DNA from: Odobenus rosmarus divergens
Taxonomy: Eukaryota; Chordata; Mammalia; Carnivora; Odobenidae
Length of the DNA: 64,000 bases
Assembly (NCBI RefSeq): GCF_000321225.1
Contig: NW_004450461.1
Coordinates: 146,960-210,959 of the forward strand
Direction: 5' to 3'
Positions within the stretch are counted from its first letter, which is position 1. Each line of letters opens with the position of its first letter. The position numbers were made by a program, and so were the translations under genes. Shown here one piece after another: positions 24,965 to 37,522 of the stretch. The notes beneath the pieces are model-generated. The model did not search any database. It was not told the origin of the DNA and saw only the letters and a program-made list of their open reading frames with translations.

Positions 24965-25830
24965 AAAAATAATTTTTTGCAGGTAATTATTTGCAGGTAA
25001 TGACTGTTTAGCTAGAAAATAAAAAGTTTTACATATTATTAGAAATAAATGAATTTAGCAAGGTTGTTAAAAGTAAATATACAAAAATCAATTGTATATT
25101 ACATATACTAGCAACAAACAAAGAAACTTAAAAATAAACTTCAGAGAAATGTAATTAGAATCTAATGGGAAACACACACTAGAAAGTCTAAAATTAAGAA
25201 GAATTTCAAAGCTAAGTGTTGGTGATAATGTGCAGCAACTGGAATTCTCTTGTTTCTGATGGAAGTCTAAAATAGTAAAATTAATGCTTTAGAATATTGA
25301 TTGACCATATTAAAGCTAAGTATATGCAAACACAATAAATCAACTGTTCCCTCTCTGAATCAGAAATGATTACTTCTGTCTACCAAAAAAAAATTCATAA
25401 ATATCTATAATGGTTTTTATTTGTAATAGTCACAATTGGAAAAACTGTCCATCAAAAATGGAATAAATATATTGTGATATATTTGTATATAGGAATATTA
25501 CAGAGCAATAGAGAAGAATGAATTCCTGATATGCAGCTTGGATAAACTCATAGGCAGAACTTCTAGGGAAAGAATTAGTAAAATGATTTGTAATTTATAA
25601 TGTCAATTATATTAAGTTCAAAAACAGACTAACCTGTGGTGGCAGTCAGAAGAACAATTACCATTGTAGCGTTTACTGTTTAACTATCTGGTGTAGAAAT
25701 ACTCCATATTTTTATCTGGGTGGTAGCTGCACATGTAAATGCTTACATGAATGTTTTCTAAATATGAGCTTAAGATTATTAAAATTTATTTTTTAAGGTT
25801 TATCACAATAAAATAATTATTATCCAAAAT
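24965..25830 (+). repeat. Ancient L1/HAL1-like element, 3' part
   Basis: 'agtgttggtgataatgtgca' (C-terminal ORF), 'tttgtaatagtcacaattgg', 'atattacagagcaatagaga', 'taagttcaaaaacagactaa' and 'ttatctgggtggtagctgca' fit old L1M/HAL1 order to an A-rich end. No open frame survives. Confidence 0.7.
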
Positions 25831-26076
25831 AGGTTATGTAGTATTGCTTTCTTTTTTCCTTATTCAGCAATACATACTCACCTACACTCTCATTCTGAGG
25901 AAACATCCAGGGAAACAGAATGCTGTTATTATGTCACTATGGTACCAAGTTAGTTTTATCAAGAATATGAAGAAAAAATGGTGGTTGATTCAAACTAACA
26001 AATATATACAATTTACTAGAATAATCCTGCTAGAATCCTTGAACTCCAGCCTACTCATAGATCACTAAATATTTTC

Positions 26077-26276
26077 TTTTTTTTTTTTAAGATTTTATTT
26101 TTTTGTCAGAGAGAGAGAGAGCACAAGCCGGGGTAGCGGCAGGCAGAGCAGGTAGAGGGAGAAGCAGGCTATCCGCCAAACAAGGAGCCCGATGCAGAAC
26201 TAGGTCCCAGGACCCTGGGATCATGACCTGAGCCTAAGGCAGACGCTTAACTGCCTGCGCCACCCAGGCGTCCCGG
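26077..26276 (-). mobile_element. Can-SINE, antisense, variant head
   Basis: TSD 'tcactaaatattttc' (26062-26076 and 26277-26291), 15 bp, perfect. The head reads 'cgccacccaggcgtcc' where most copies have 'gagccaccc', so the box-A region differs from its neighbours. Confidence 0.95.
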
Positions 26277-26291
26277 TCACTAAATATTTTC

Positions 26292-27560
26292 AATAGAGAA
26301 ATGACCCTGAACTTCTCAGTTTGACTCTTCATGAAGATATCTTTTTGATCCTCTCTACCTCCAGATACTGGAGTATCCGAGGGCTTTTCTCAAGATCCTC
26401 TAAAAACGGGACAAATGAATTATTTTGTAAAAATCAAATTATGAATACAAACAATTCATTTTGCTTATATTTCCCCCTAAAAGTAGTGAGGGAATACATC
26501 TACATAAATTTTCCTTTAACTCTGAAAAGGTCATTGTATTTTTATAGTCCCCTGAAGATTTTAACTAAAACATGTAAGACCATTCAACTGAATAAAATGT
26601 GTGCATATTAAAAAAGAAAGAAAGTACATGATCCCTGTTCCAATCGATGTTATTTTAAAAGGAATGAAAACGGTGCTTAAGAAAGATGAGCAAAACTGAC
26701 CCAAAATACAAGAAATATAAAGGATGTTACTCATGCACTAAGAATTTGCACTCTATATCTTTGCATTTTTTCCCTATTATATTATAGGCTTTTTTGGTAA
26801 GTTATCCTGTCATTTTTCCTGTATTTTATTTATAAATGAAAGTGCTTATTCCCATCATTTACTGAGCTGGTATAGTCTATGGCTGCTGGCAAAGAGCAAT
26901 TAACTACGGCTCAAACAAATTTTAACCTGATATCATTAGCACTGCCATTATCATTCACCAAACAACTCAGGCAATAATATGATGCCAAATTCAGCCAAGG
27001 AATATCCACATTATGAGTTCATACTACTGGAGAACTAGAGTATTTAGTTTTTTAGATGGAAAATACTATATGGAGACAGATTATTCATTTGTTTGAGAAA
27101 GAAATTGAAACTCCTATAGATTACATAAAGGAAGGAATGAAGTGAAAAATACTGGTGTAATTATAAAATAAAGATCTTCCTAACTGGGGATTAGTCTAAA
27201 ATGTTTGTTGGGGAAAAAATGAGACCTAAGTGGAATTCTAATGACTACCAATAATAGATTTAGTGGTAATAAGCAAGGAGGATATAGAAAACAGTGGCAA
27301 AGTCCTATAGCATGGCTGATGGTCAGGGGGAAAGAAATTTACATTTATGGACCACTTTCTATTATATAGGTGTGATAAAAGCATGAATCAAGTACAGAAG
27401 AGTGATTTTTACGAAACATGGCAATGCCCTTTACCTCATCAGAATAAAAATATAAACTTCGAATGTGAAAAAATTCTTTCTCCTTCTTTCTCTCTCTTTC
27501 TCTTGTTTGTTTTTGTTTCACCATGTTGGGTCTATTTGAGTTCACTTATTTCTGGTATTA
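26292..27560. other. Unique sequence, no supported gene
   Basis: Frames 26321-26611 and 27345-27568 lack any recognisable domain. A CT-rich run lies at about 27478-27503. Confidence 0.45.
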
Positions 27561-27561
27561 T

Positions 27562-28300
27562 ATATTGATATTTCATTAAAAGTGGGAAATTTTCAGGCCG
27601 CTGTGTGGCTCAGTTGGTTAACTGTGTGCCTTCAGCTCAGGTTATGATCCCAGCATCAGGCTCCCTGCTCAGCGGGGAGTCTGCTTCTCCCTCTGCCCCT
27701 CCCCCTGCTCATGATCTCTCTCTCTCTCAAATAAATAAATAAAATCTTAAAAAAAAAAAGTGGGGAATTTTCAGCAATTGTGTCTTTAAATATTTTTTCC
27801 TGTCTTTTTCTCCATTCTCTTATTCTGGGACATGAACACCAGACCACTCAGTGTATTCCTACATATCACTGCAACCCTTTTCATCAATTATTTTATCACA
27901 TCAGAAAGATTTATTTGAAGTTCTTTGACTTTCTTTCCCCATCTGGATTATATTAGGGATCTGGCTTATACTGTCTTTCTTTTAACAATGTTGAATTTTT
28001 TCCTGCAAAATTTTAATTCACAGACAACTTTCCTTCTTTCCATGTCATTAGTTTTTACTAAGGTTTATAGTAGTCTTAGTCCTAGTATGTGGTATTTCTA
28101 GTGCCTGTTTTGAATGTCTTAGGAATTGATAAAATTTCTCACCTCTGGTTGGGCCAGAATTTCATCACTATTTCACATTCAGTACCTTTTTCTACTTTCA
28201 TCACTTTAAAAGTCTGACAGAATTTTATCCTGTTCATGTGCAGTTCAACTCTTAGCCAAATAAACCTTGGGAAAGCTGGCCCCTACCCTGAATTTGGGGG
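27562..28300 (-). repeat. Probable ancient L1M-like antisense tract
   Basis: 'tttaaatattttttcctg', 'attctcttattctgggacat', 'gggatctggcttatactgtc' and 'cctctggttgggccagaatt' resemble the same old L1-associated antisense tract suspected at 14.2 and 45.5 kb. The SINE at 27597 interrupts it. Confidence 0.45.
27597..27758 (+). mobile_element. Can-SINE, shortened body
   Basis: TSD 'agtgggaaattttcag' (27581-27596) and 'agtggggaattttcag' (27759-27774), one difference. The body lacks part of the usual 'ggtcctgggatcgag' segment, where 'atgatcccagcatcaggctc' joins directly. Confidence 0.94.
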
Positions 28301-29145
28301 CCTTCTCCTGTGCTGTTCCTTCCTCTCTGGAATTCTCCCTGTGAGTTTCACTTAGTTCTCCGTTTGGGCTCTACCGTTCAATGATACTGTCAGGAAACTT
28401 TTATGGATAAAGGGCCAATGTGAATTTAGTGGCACTTTTACCTCTTTTCTTTCAGTTACTGAGAATTTTCTTATTTGAAGGGAACCACCTTGACCAGTTA
28501 TGCTTCTAACAGAGGCACACAATTACTTCTCTGGTGGAGATACAAAGACTTTATCACTTATCCCGAGGATAGGGTTATGAAATGCCATTGCAGCATCACC
28601 ATTGCTGTGAGCTTCTCACAGCAAATACTGAGGATCTCAGCTCAAATTCTCCCCCTACTCATTCCTACTTCCTGTCTGCTTTGTTATAGGTGTTTTCTTT
28701 TTACCCCCAACAACACTATTATACTTCCTACATGTTAATCTTGTGGGAAACCCATCTGTGGCAAGTACTTACCTCAAAGAATTGTTGTAAAGAACAAAGC
28801 AAGTTAAGTACATATATTATCATAGCTTGTAAAATACTCTCAGTCATTATTACTTTTGTATGCTTCTTAACTTTCCCAATCGTTCCTGTATTTTTATTAA
28901 CCACCCTGTAATTCATAGCTTTCATTTATAGAACATATATTTTTAAGTGTAGAGAAACTTTGGCTGTATCCTTAGGGCATTTATTATTTGATTTAGATAC
29001 TTTATTTTTTTATATTTAAATTTTCTTTATCCACTATCCACTTAGTATTTAAATTTTCTAGTTGTATTTTCTAATAGTATATATAGTCTAACCACAAAAA
29101 AATGTAATTAAAAGAAAACTTAGCTAATAAGCCCATTGTAAATAA
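28301..29145. other. Unique sequence
   Basis: No named repeat and no exon evidence. Frames 28475-28911 are unsupported. Confidence 0.4.
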
Positions 29146-29161
29146 AAAATGTAATAAAGAG

Positions 29162-29340
29162 GGCACGTGGGTGGCTCAGTTGGTTGAGCAACTGCCTTCG
29201 GCTCAGGTCATGATCCCGGAGTCCTGGGATCAAGTCCCACATCAGGCTCCCAGCTCAGCGGGGAGCCTGCTTCTCCCTCTGACTTTCTCCCCTCTCATGC
29301 TGTTTCTCTCTCTCGCTCTCTCTCAAATAAATAAATAAAT
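29162..29340 (+). mobile_element. Can-SINE
   Basis: TSD 'aaaatgtaataaagag' (29146-29161 and 29341-29356), 16 bp, perfect. The body 'tctgactttctcccctctca' links it to the 6139/59209 subtype. It lies 330 bp from an opposite-strand SINE at 29671. Confidence 0.96.
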
Positions 29341-29559
29341 AAAATGTAATAAAGAGCTAATTTATAAAATGATAAAATAAAATAAAAATAAATAATAAAA
29401 ATAAGGTGGAACAGAGAAATAAAACCAAGTTGGGCAAAAAAGAAAAAAAACTAGCAATATAGTACATTAACATCAACACCCATCAGAGACCAAATTAAGT
29501 GATATCAAATAAATAACTTAATTAAAATAAATTAATTCAAAATGTAGTACAACCATTTT

Positions 29560-30270
29560 ATAAATCTTTAGGTAGCTTCTAAACAATTCAAATGTAGATC
29601 TATCCAATTACCCAGAAATTCTACTTCTATGTGTATACTCAAGATAATAGATTACATGTATCCACAAACTTTTTTTTTTTTTAGATTTTATTTATTTATT
29701 TGATAGAGAGTGAGAGAGAGAGTATAAGCAGGGGGAGTGGCAGGCAGAAGGAGAGGGAGAGTCAGGCTCCCCGCTGAGCAGAGAGTCCGATGTGGGGCTG
29801 GATCCAGGACCCTAGGACCGTGACCTGAGCTAAAGTAGACACTTAACCAACTGAGCCACCCAGGTGCTCTTCCACAAAATTATTTAAACAAGAATGTTCA
29901 CAGCAGCCTTATTCATAATAACCAAAGACGCAAAATAATCTGAATGTCTCTCAATAGACAGAATATGGCATAACCATATAATAGATTAGTACAGAGCATT
30001 AAATTAAAAGAATAAATTACAGATATACATCAACATGGATGGATTTTAGAGCATAATACTAAATAAGTGAAAAAGTATATAATTGTGTTTCCATTTTATA
30101 TGAATTTCAGTAATGGATAGATGTCATATATGCTGGTAAAATTAAGAATGGTTATTTCTGGGGAGGGGATGTTTAATAAGGAAGTGTCATAGAACACTCT
30201 GGAGTTATCTGGGTTATCTGGGTGCTGGCATATGTGTAATTCAGTTGAATTTTTCCTATCAAATTGTGGA
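29560..30270 (+). repeat. Ancient L1/HAL1-like element, 3' part
   Basis: 'acccagaaattctacttcta', 'tcacagcagccttattcata', 'caacatggatggattttaga', 'tatctgggtgctggcatatg' give the old L1 C-terminal and 3' order. The SINE at 29671 is nested in it. Confidence 0.68.
29671..29870 (-). mobile_element. Can-SINE nested in ancient L1
   Basis: The left flank 'tccacaaa' (29661-29668) repeats at 29871-29878. Poly-T is at the left and the head 'ctgagccacccaggtgctc' at the right. Confidence 0.92.
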
Positions 30271-30310
30271 TGATTTATATTTAGTTACTAGCATCTGGTG
30301 TTTTGTTATT

Positions 30311-30500
30311 TTTTTTAAGATTTTATTTATTTATTTGACAGAGAGAGACACAGCAAGAGAGGGAACACGAGCAGGGGGAGTGGGAGAGGGAGAAGCAGGC
30401 TTCCCATGGAGCAGGGAGCCCAAGGGGCTGGATCCCAGGATTCTGGGATCATGACCTGAGCTGAGGGCAGACGCTTAACGAATGAGCCACCCAGGTGCTC
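30311..30500 (-). mobile_element. Can-SINE, antisense
   Basis: Head at right ('gagccacccaggtgctc'), 'acagagagagacacagcaag' subtype. The TSD is unclear ('tgttttgtta' left against 'agtgttttta' right), so the ends are approximate. Confidence 0.92.
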
Positions 30501-32245
30501 TGCAGGTAGTGTTTTTAAACTTTTCCCTATCTTAAGTGTTTATTTTCCATCCTAACACTTGTTTTTCTACTTTGTTATACTGTTTTTTTTTTTCCAAAAA
30601 GAAATAATACATTGTCATTTAAATCAAATTTGCTGATGTTTCCTATGCAATATATATTATATAATATTTCTTAAATGCTTTTGTTATACAAACCATTCTA
30701 AGTATTTTTTAAAAGTTGGCTTGATTTCAATTTTTAATACATTTAATTTTTTAAATATAGTATTAGGTCACAATATGATGTTTATAGTTTTTCTGTTCAC
30801 TAGTTTAATGGCTTCCTTCTTAGCTTGCCATAATATTATGACACTATCTGGAGTGATCAATATTATATTGACAGTGCTATCAGAGTAGCTGTAGATACTC
30901 CACATTATTCTGACTGAAAAAGGGAACTGATAATTTTTTCAAACTCAATGTGAATAACTTCATTAGAGTTTTATAGAACAATTGTGTTTCTCATATTTCC
31001 AAATAACTATAAAACAAAATACTGAATAATGTTTTTATTTAGACAATGAATGCATGTTTACCTGTTGCTTTTTTCCCTATGTACAGTAACTGGGCTGAGA
31101 AATAACAGGACAAGGAATTGCTTTTAAATTAGGTCTTCATCATTGAAATAACTGGAAAATTAACAGGCACTTGTAATCTTCTTATACTGGGACAGTTGTT
31201 TTAACAGTGAAGACTTCCTGCTGTGGCTATTTGAATGCCTGCAGAGTTCCTGAGACATTTTTATGCCATATTCACTACGAAGAAGATATGGAGACTGAAG
31301 CTATGGAGAAACCATTTCTAAGTTAATCACTTTTCGTCAATAAAACAACAGTTGGGCTCTAAAGGACTGTAATGTAGTTTTAGAAAATTGAATTTCATGA
31401 AATAAATTTTTAAGAATTATGCAACATGCTTTTCACTTAACATTACCCCAAAACTACATTTTTAAAGATTCATGGTACTGAAGTTTAGAATCTATCATGA
31501 GGCAACCATCACATTCATGGTGTGATCCCTATGGCAGTGAACTCTGAACATTTGTTGATTAATCCATTAAACTCACTTAATCCACCACCACTGATACTTT
31601 GTGAACATAATCATCCTATATTACTAGGACTAACTTCTATAACACATCTGTATAAAGCTTTGCAAATAGGTATCATCACATGGAGGATTATTTTTCTAAT
31701 TTCATATGACAAAATGCTGGATCCCATTCCCACATTAAAGTGATTATAGGAAAATACGCATATACATATGACTAATAAAACTAGAAAGATTGTTCTGTTA
31801 CTGTAGATAATATGTAAATATTAATCTCTATATTTTCTGTAAAATATTCTGGAAATATTAGAGAACTCTGTGGTGTAGAAATAAAAGTTGAATAATTAGA
31901 AAAGACTCAAGTTAAATATTTCATTATATTAACTTTAGAATATATAGAAATAAATAGTATTTCATCCATAACAGATAATATTAGAAGACAATTTGAGATA
32001 CTTAAGAATCTACATGGTAGGCATATTTGTACAACTGACTGAAACACCCCAAAAAACTTGAGCCAAATCATTTTCAGATAATGGTTATGACTATTTCAAA
32101 ATTGGTATGAAGAGATAGGTTGGCACTCAGAACATTTTAATGTTTCAGAGATTACTATTGGACTTGGGATCAGATACTAGGAGAAAGCAAAGGAAGGAAT
32201 AAAAGGCAAAAATCAATCTTATTAGACTTCACTAGTGATATTAAT
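30501..32245. other. Element-free unique interval
   Basis: No element recognised over about 1.7 kb. Frame 31522-31743 has no recognisable product. The interval is a reasonable place to look for conserved non-coding sequence. Confidence 0.45.
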
Positions 32246-32410
32246 TCTTTTTTTTAAAAAAAGATTTATTTATTTATTTTAGAGATAAAGAGTGCTTGCA
32301 CGAAGCAGGGGGGCAGAGGGAGACAATATTCAAGTTGATCCATGCTGAGAACGGAGCCCACTGGGGCCTACCTAGCCCACGCCCCATCTCAGACTCAAAA
32401 ACTCTGGGAC
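32246..32410 (-). mobile_element. Older, degenerate Can-SINE, antisense
   Basis: 'aaaaagatttatttatttat' with 'agagtgcttgcacgaagcag' and 'cggagccca' matches the tail half of an older carnivore SINE type. The head half is barely readable ('tctgggaccct'). Confidence 0.7.
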
Positions 32411-32419
32411 CCTCCAAGA

Positions 32420-33000
32420 AGCTAACATTACATGAGAACACTATTATAGGCATAATAATATCAAAAGTAGTAGAATTATTTCTATTTGTATATTACATCA
32501 TAGTATATCTAGAAAATTTAAGAGAATAACAAAAAGTGAATATTGTAGCAGACTATAAAGCATACTTAAAAAATCAATTGCTGTCATTAACAAAAACCAG
32601 AATCTGAAGAGTCAGTGATGATAAACTTCTATTTGTAATAGCAACAAAAGATAAAATGCTAAGAAATAAACTCAACAAGAAATTTGAAAAAAATCTGTTG
32701 GAGCAAACTAACTTTGAACCAATCTTTACAGATACAAAAATAGCTGTAAACACCTTTTATATTTGGATATGAACTATCATTCTCAAAAGGTTATTAATGC
32801 TGCTTGTTAAGTTCACACCATCCTTAAAAAGTCTGTTTTAAACCTGGAGTTAAAAAATTTGATTCAAATTTCACATGGAAAAATATTCAAAAAGAACAAG
32901 AAAATACAGGAAAATAACAATTCAGATGATTAACACCACACTTATTTGGAATTATGACTATGGCATATAAATATTCATTTACAGCTTTAATAAAAGTAAT
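32420..33000 (+). repeat. Probable ancient L1/HAL1-like fragment
   Basis: 'acttctatttgtaatagcaa' and 'ctaagaaataaactcaacaa' parallel old L1 ORF2 text near the thumb region. Very decayed, with no frame. Confidence 0.42.
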
Positions 33001-33006
33001 GATACA

Positions 33007-33198
33007 GGGATACCTGGGTGGCTCAGTTGGTTAAGTGTCTGCCTTTGGCTCAGGTCATGATCCCAGGGTCCTGGCATCGAGTCCCACATCGGGCTCCCTG
33101 CTCAGTGGGGAGCCTGCTTCTCCCTCTGTCTGCCACTCCCCCTGCTTGTGCTCTCTCTCTTTCTCTCTCTGACAAATAAATAAAATCTTAAAAAAAAT
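33007..33198 (+). mobile_element. Can-SINE, first of a close same-strand pair
   Basis: TSD 'agtaatgataca' (32995-33006 and 33199-33210), perfect. The body has 'tctgccactccccctgcttg'. Confidence 0.96.
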
Positions 33199-33273
33199 AG
33201 TAATGATACAATAATGATATAATTACAACAAAATAACATCAACAAAAAATAACTTTAAAAATAATTAATATAG

Positions 33274-33469
33274 GCCACCTGGGTGGCTCAGTCGTTAAGC
33301 GTCTGCCTTCGGCTCAGGTCATGGTCCCAGGGTCCTGGGATTGAGTCCCACATCGGGTTCCCTGCTCCATGGGAAGCCTGCTTCTCCCTCTCCTACTCCC
33401 CCCTGCTTGTGTTCCCTCTCTCACTGTGTCTCTCTCTGTCAAATAAATAAGTAAAATCTTTAAAAAAAA
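33274..33469 (+). mobile_element. Can-SINE, second of a close same-strand pair
   Basis: 75 bp downstream of the previous copy but of another subtype ('cctactcccccctgcttgtg', 'tcactgtgtctctctctgtc'), so it is an independent insertion and not a duplication. TSD not clear. Confidence 0.94.
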
Positions 33470-34729
33470 TTGAGATAGAACAATAAAGTTTTTTCTGGAA
33501 TATAACCCAATATTTTTAAAGAATAAAGTATACATAGATAAAATTATAATAGTCCCTGCTGGGATAATATATTATTTGACCATAAGATCCAAAGGAAAAA
33601 AAAATATCTCAAAATACAAAGCAAATGCTAAGCTAAAGTCAGGGTATCTAAAAAACAATAAGAGTTTCAGAAAAAGAAAAAAAGGCAAAAAGGAAGGATA
33701 TAAACTAATAAAGGAATGTTTTTTGAGCTGGAGAATGCCTTAAGTCTTCAAAAGAAAAGGGAACACTCTGGTCTACAGAGAACTGATGAATTAAGACGTG
33801 GGTTTTTTGTTGTTGTTTTGTTTTTAGTTTATGTTTTCTAAATTTATAATTTATATACCAAGTCCAAAGAGAAAAAAAGTTCAGGAAAGAGCATGTTATT
33901 TTCCATGAATTAGGGTCAGTCAGGCTGACTTCTTGGCATATCTGGAATATAGAAAATAGTATTCTTTTTCTCATAAAATTTGCCTCAATGCAAAATTCTT
34001 TATAGTCATGAATATGTAAAATGTTCACTATTTTTTGGCTGCCAACTTTTAGACAAAGAAAATAAGTCAGTGGTTTAACTGATATTAATCCTGGCAATTT
34101 GTAGAATTAACAAAGCTAGAGAGAGAGAAGAAAAGTAGACAAGAGATAGAATTAAGTGTGAAATGAGTCTAATAGTTTCATATTGTAAGAAAATCTAAAA
34201 GTTCATTTATCTATAGCTGATGGGACAAAAATTTAAAAAAATATATCAATAGCTCTTTAGAAATACAGAGTTAACAAAAAAAGGAAAGAAAACAGTGATG
34301 AAACTCTGCTAGGAGTTCAGACATGAAAAATCAGTGGATACTATGTGGTGACATTTTATTTAAAGATGTAAAGGAAGTTATGATCAGAACTAAAAACAGA
34401 AATAAAATCATTATATATTCTTAGCAGGAGTGAAACCAGGTGGCTGGTTTGGACAGGGAAGACACCTGCTCTTTCTTATAAGATCTTTGGTATGGTTCGA
34501 TAGGTTTTATTTGTAAATTTAAAGACACAATGAGAATACCCAGAATAGTAATCAGATAGGAGCCTAAGAAAAAGGAATCAATAAATTCCCAATATAAAAA
34601 CAAAAATATTTAGAAACTAGAAAGGAATACAACATATGATTTATGAAAGAAACATGAATAATAAAATTCTAAGGAAAAAACAAATGTATAAAATAGTAAG
34701 AAATGTATAAAATGGGAAAGATGCAAAAA
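33470..34729. other. A/T-rich sequence, nothing firm
   Basis: Possibly more decayed L1 of the kind on either side, but I cannot align it. Minus frame 33705-34097 (130 codons) has no recognised domain, start context or splice support. Confidence 0.4.
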
Positions 34730-35270
34730 AATGTTCTGTTGTTTTTTTTTATGGATAGGAAGACAAAGTATTTTTTCAGATGTTAATTCTTCCTTAAATA
34801 TTCTATAAAATTAAAGTTATAGTAATTAATGCCAGCAGCCTATTTAGGGTAAACTTCACAAATAATATCAACATATAATATAGAAAAATTAATATATAAT
34901 ATTTGTCAGAAAAATATATATAAAATATAAAGAGATGGTACTAATTTATCAATTATTTTAAAGTTAAAATGATGAAGATAGGGAATATGTAGACAGAACA
35001 AATAAGATTCTATTCCAAAGCATATGGAAATTCAGGATATCATGAAAGAACTGCCTCAAAAATTGTTGGATTTTCTACAGGTATTTGGAATATAAAGCAG
35101 TCATTTGAAAATATCAAATCTGAAGGTTCAATTTAATTCTTAAAAAAAAGCCATCATAAATAATCAAAAAATTAAGTTAAAAATCATAAAAGTTAGTGTA
35201 GAATTAAGAATTAAAAAGTGGAAAGCATGAAAGCCTTTCTTTAGAAAGCATAAATACAAAGCAAAACAAA
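34730..35270 (+). repeat. Probable ancient L1/HAL1-like fragment
   Basis: 'tggataggaagacaaagtat', 'gttaattcttccttaaatat' and 'gttatagtaattaatgccag' follow the ORF2 order of old L1. Heavily diverged. Confidence 0.45.
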
Positions 35271-35284
35271 AATTACTAATTGAC

Positions 35285-35388
35285 AGTCCAATTTACACAT
35301 GAGAAAATCAGGGTAAGGTGAAGTTAATTTGCCTAAGGACATAGAATTAAGTATTAGCGTAGCTTGAATCCTAAGTCATTCTTTGAAT
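35285..35388 (+). repeat. MIR fragment
   Basis: 'caatttacacatgagaaaat', 'gttaatttgcctaaggacat', 'agcttgaatcctaagtcatt' match the 3' half of MIR. Confidence 0.68.
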
Positions 35389-37301
35389 TTATTTACTATA
35401 AGCTTGTGTTATTATCATAATTAAAATGATGCCCTATTAGTATTAGCTAAATGCAGGTCTCCAAATAACATTACAGTTATTAAATAGTCCTTAATCTAGA
35501 AAATGTTTTTGATTTGTTTAGGTTCATTAGGTGGCTGTAAATGGTTTAATTCAAACATAGTAATGAAACAAGATCATAGATCTTCTCTTCTCAGTATTAA
35601 GTGATTCCTCTTCTACATCCACATAGTATTCAGACTGAATTTTCATCAGAAGGTTTATTTCATCATATTTTACATTTTAGGGACCTGAGAACACAAGTGA
35701 TTCAGTCCATGGTAAGCCTGTAGACTGTAGCTTATTCATCATTATATCCCCATAGTAGATGAAGAAAACTTTAAGTTGAATTATTTTATACATAAGAACA
35801 CTTATTATACAAGTATTTTACTTACTATGATGGATGTATATTATTTTAATCAAAAGAAAATTTGAGCATAGGTGTGCATGATAAAGCTTATATAAGGTTT
35901 GCTTTTGTCTATGAATATACTTCATGTGTAGACTATGAAAGACTTCATGAGTAGGGAAGTTTTCACCATAAGTATTGATAGGTTATAGAATGATAAGTGA
36001 ATGTTTAGGAATGAATTAAGAAGTGAATAAATATAATTACTAGACTAGGGGCATTTATACTGTTCCTTAACAACAGATGGCTATTTTTACACTGCCAGTG
36101 GTCTTGTAAACACTTTATTCAACATCTAAAGTGGTAATTAATTTCTACTCATATGTATCTTAACTCATAGTGGGTGAAATTAATTTAAATATATCTATAT
36201 ATTTATGAATAATATAAGTATATAAATAATACTTTCAGTGCATATCGACCCCAAAGGAGGAACACCTAAGAGACATCTTTTACGTATTAATATAGTACAT
36301 ACATACAAAAGTTTTACTAAACACTCTTACCTCTTGGGCATATTTTATTTTCTTCTATTTCATTTTTTAAACCTTTTTTTTTCATTTTTAAACCTTCTGA
36401 TTATGATGCAATAAACTGATCTCCAAACTCAATGTGTTACTGCTCATAAGGTGGAAAACATTCTAACACGTAAAATAGTTTAAATATATACTACATGCAC
36501 AGATTTTGTTCAGCTTTTTGCTTCGAATTCCTTAAATTGTAAGGCACATTCAGGATGAAAAAAATATCAGATATAGAAAAAATGTTTAGAAATGAATGTG
36601 AAAATGTAGTTGTTTATCTTGTTTATTTATGTATTTTCTTAGTTTTAGATTTATATGAATCCATTAGTTTTCCATACTAAAAGAAAGTTAACAATTGAAA
36701 TATTTAATTCTTTCCTGTACTCCCTACCTCCTATTTGCTTTTTGTTTTGTAAAGTTTCTAACCCAGTTCTATAGTTCTATAAATATTTACAACACATTGT
36801 AATACTGATAGAGTTACAAAAACAGACATGATGTTGGTTTGTTTTCCTGATTACTTGAACTGTATTTTTCAATACTTTTTTAAAATAAATGCCTTGTTAA
36901 AATGCTGTTAAAATTTCCCTTTACATAGACAAGTGTAAGGTTCAATTCTGTAAATTAGTTGCTTAAAAGAGTCTTATGTCATACAGACTTCAAATAAACT
37001 TCAAAGAGGTTTGGAAAAGATGTTCTCTAAAACCACCAAGAAAGACAATATTCCACAATGAGAAATAGCTAGGTAAAAAGAATGCTGTGAGGTCACAGAA
37101 GCACAGACCAGCCTAATGTCCAGTCATCAGCTATGACCCTTTTCAAGAAAATGCATTGAGTCATTTGAAAATGTCAGTTCCAGAAATGGAGCAAAGTTGT
37201 GCAAATCGCACCCATAGTTTGAATCAAATGCTCCATTTGAAAATGCTGTTGATCTCTTTATGCCATTCCCATTTTGTCCCGCTCTACCACCACTACTTCT
37301 T
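35389..37301. other. Element-free unique interval
   Basis: About 1.9 kb of AT-rich sequence with no recognised transposon or coding frame. Confidence 0.45.
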
Positions 37302-37317
37302 TAAATATTAACCAACT

Positions 37318-37506
37318 GAGGTGCCTGGGTGGCTCAGTCGTTAAGCGTCTGCCTTTAGCTCAGGTCATGATCTCAGGATCGAGCTCCGCATCGGGCTCCC
37401 TGCTCTGCAGGAAGCCTGCTTCTCCCTCTCCTACTCCCCCTGCTTGTGTTCCCTCTCACTGTGTCTCTCTGTGTCAAATAAATAAATAAAATCTTTAATA
37501 AAAAAA
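37318..37506 (+). mobile_element. Can-SINE, young
   Basis: TSD 'taaatattaaccaact' (37302-37317 and 37507-37522), 16 bp, perfect. The body is the 'cctactccccctgcttgtgt' subtype. A short deletion removes part of the 'cagggtcctgggatcgag' segment. Confidence 0.97.
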
Positions 37507-37522
37507 TAAATATTAACCAACT

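Noticed and set aside
33007..33469. Two adjacent SINEs as a local duplication
   Set aside because: They belong to different subtypes and the first has its own perfect TSD, so they are independent insertions.
33705..34097. 130-codon minus-strand frame, longest outside clear L1
   Set aside because: AT-rich, many Phe/Lys/Ser/Leu, no domain, no promoter or splice context; probably chance.
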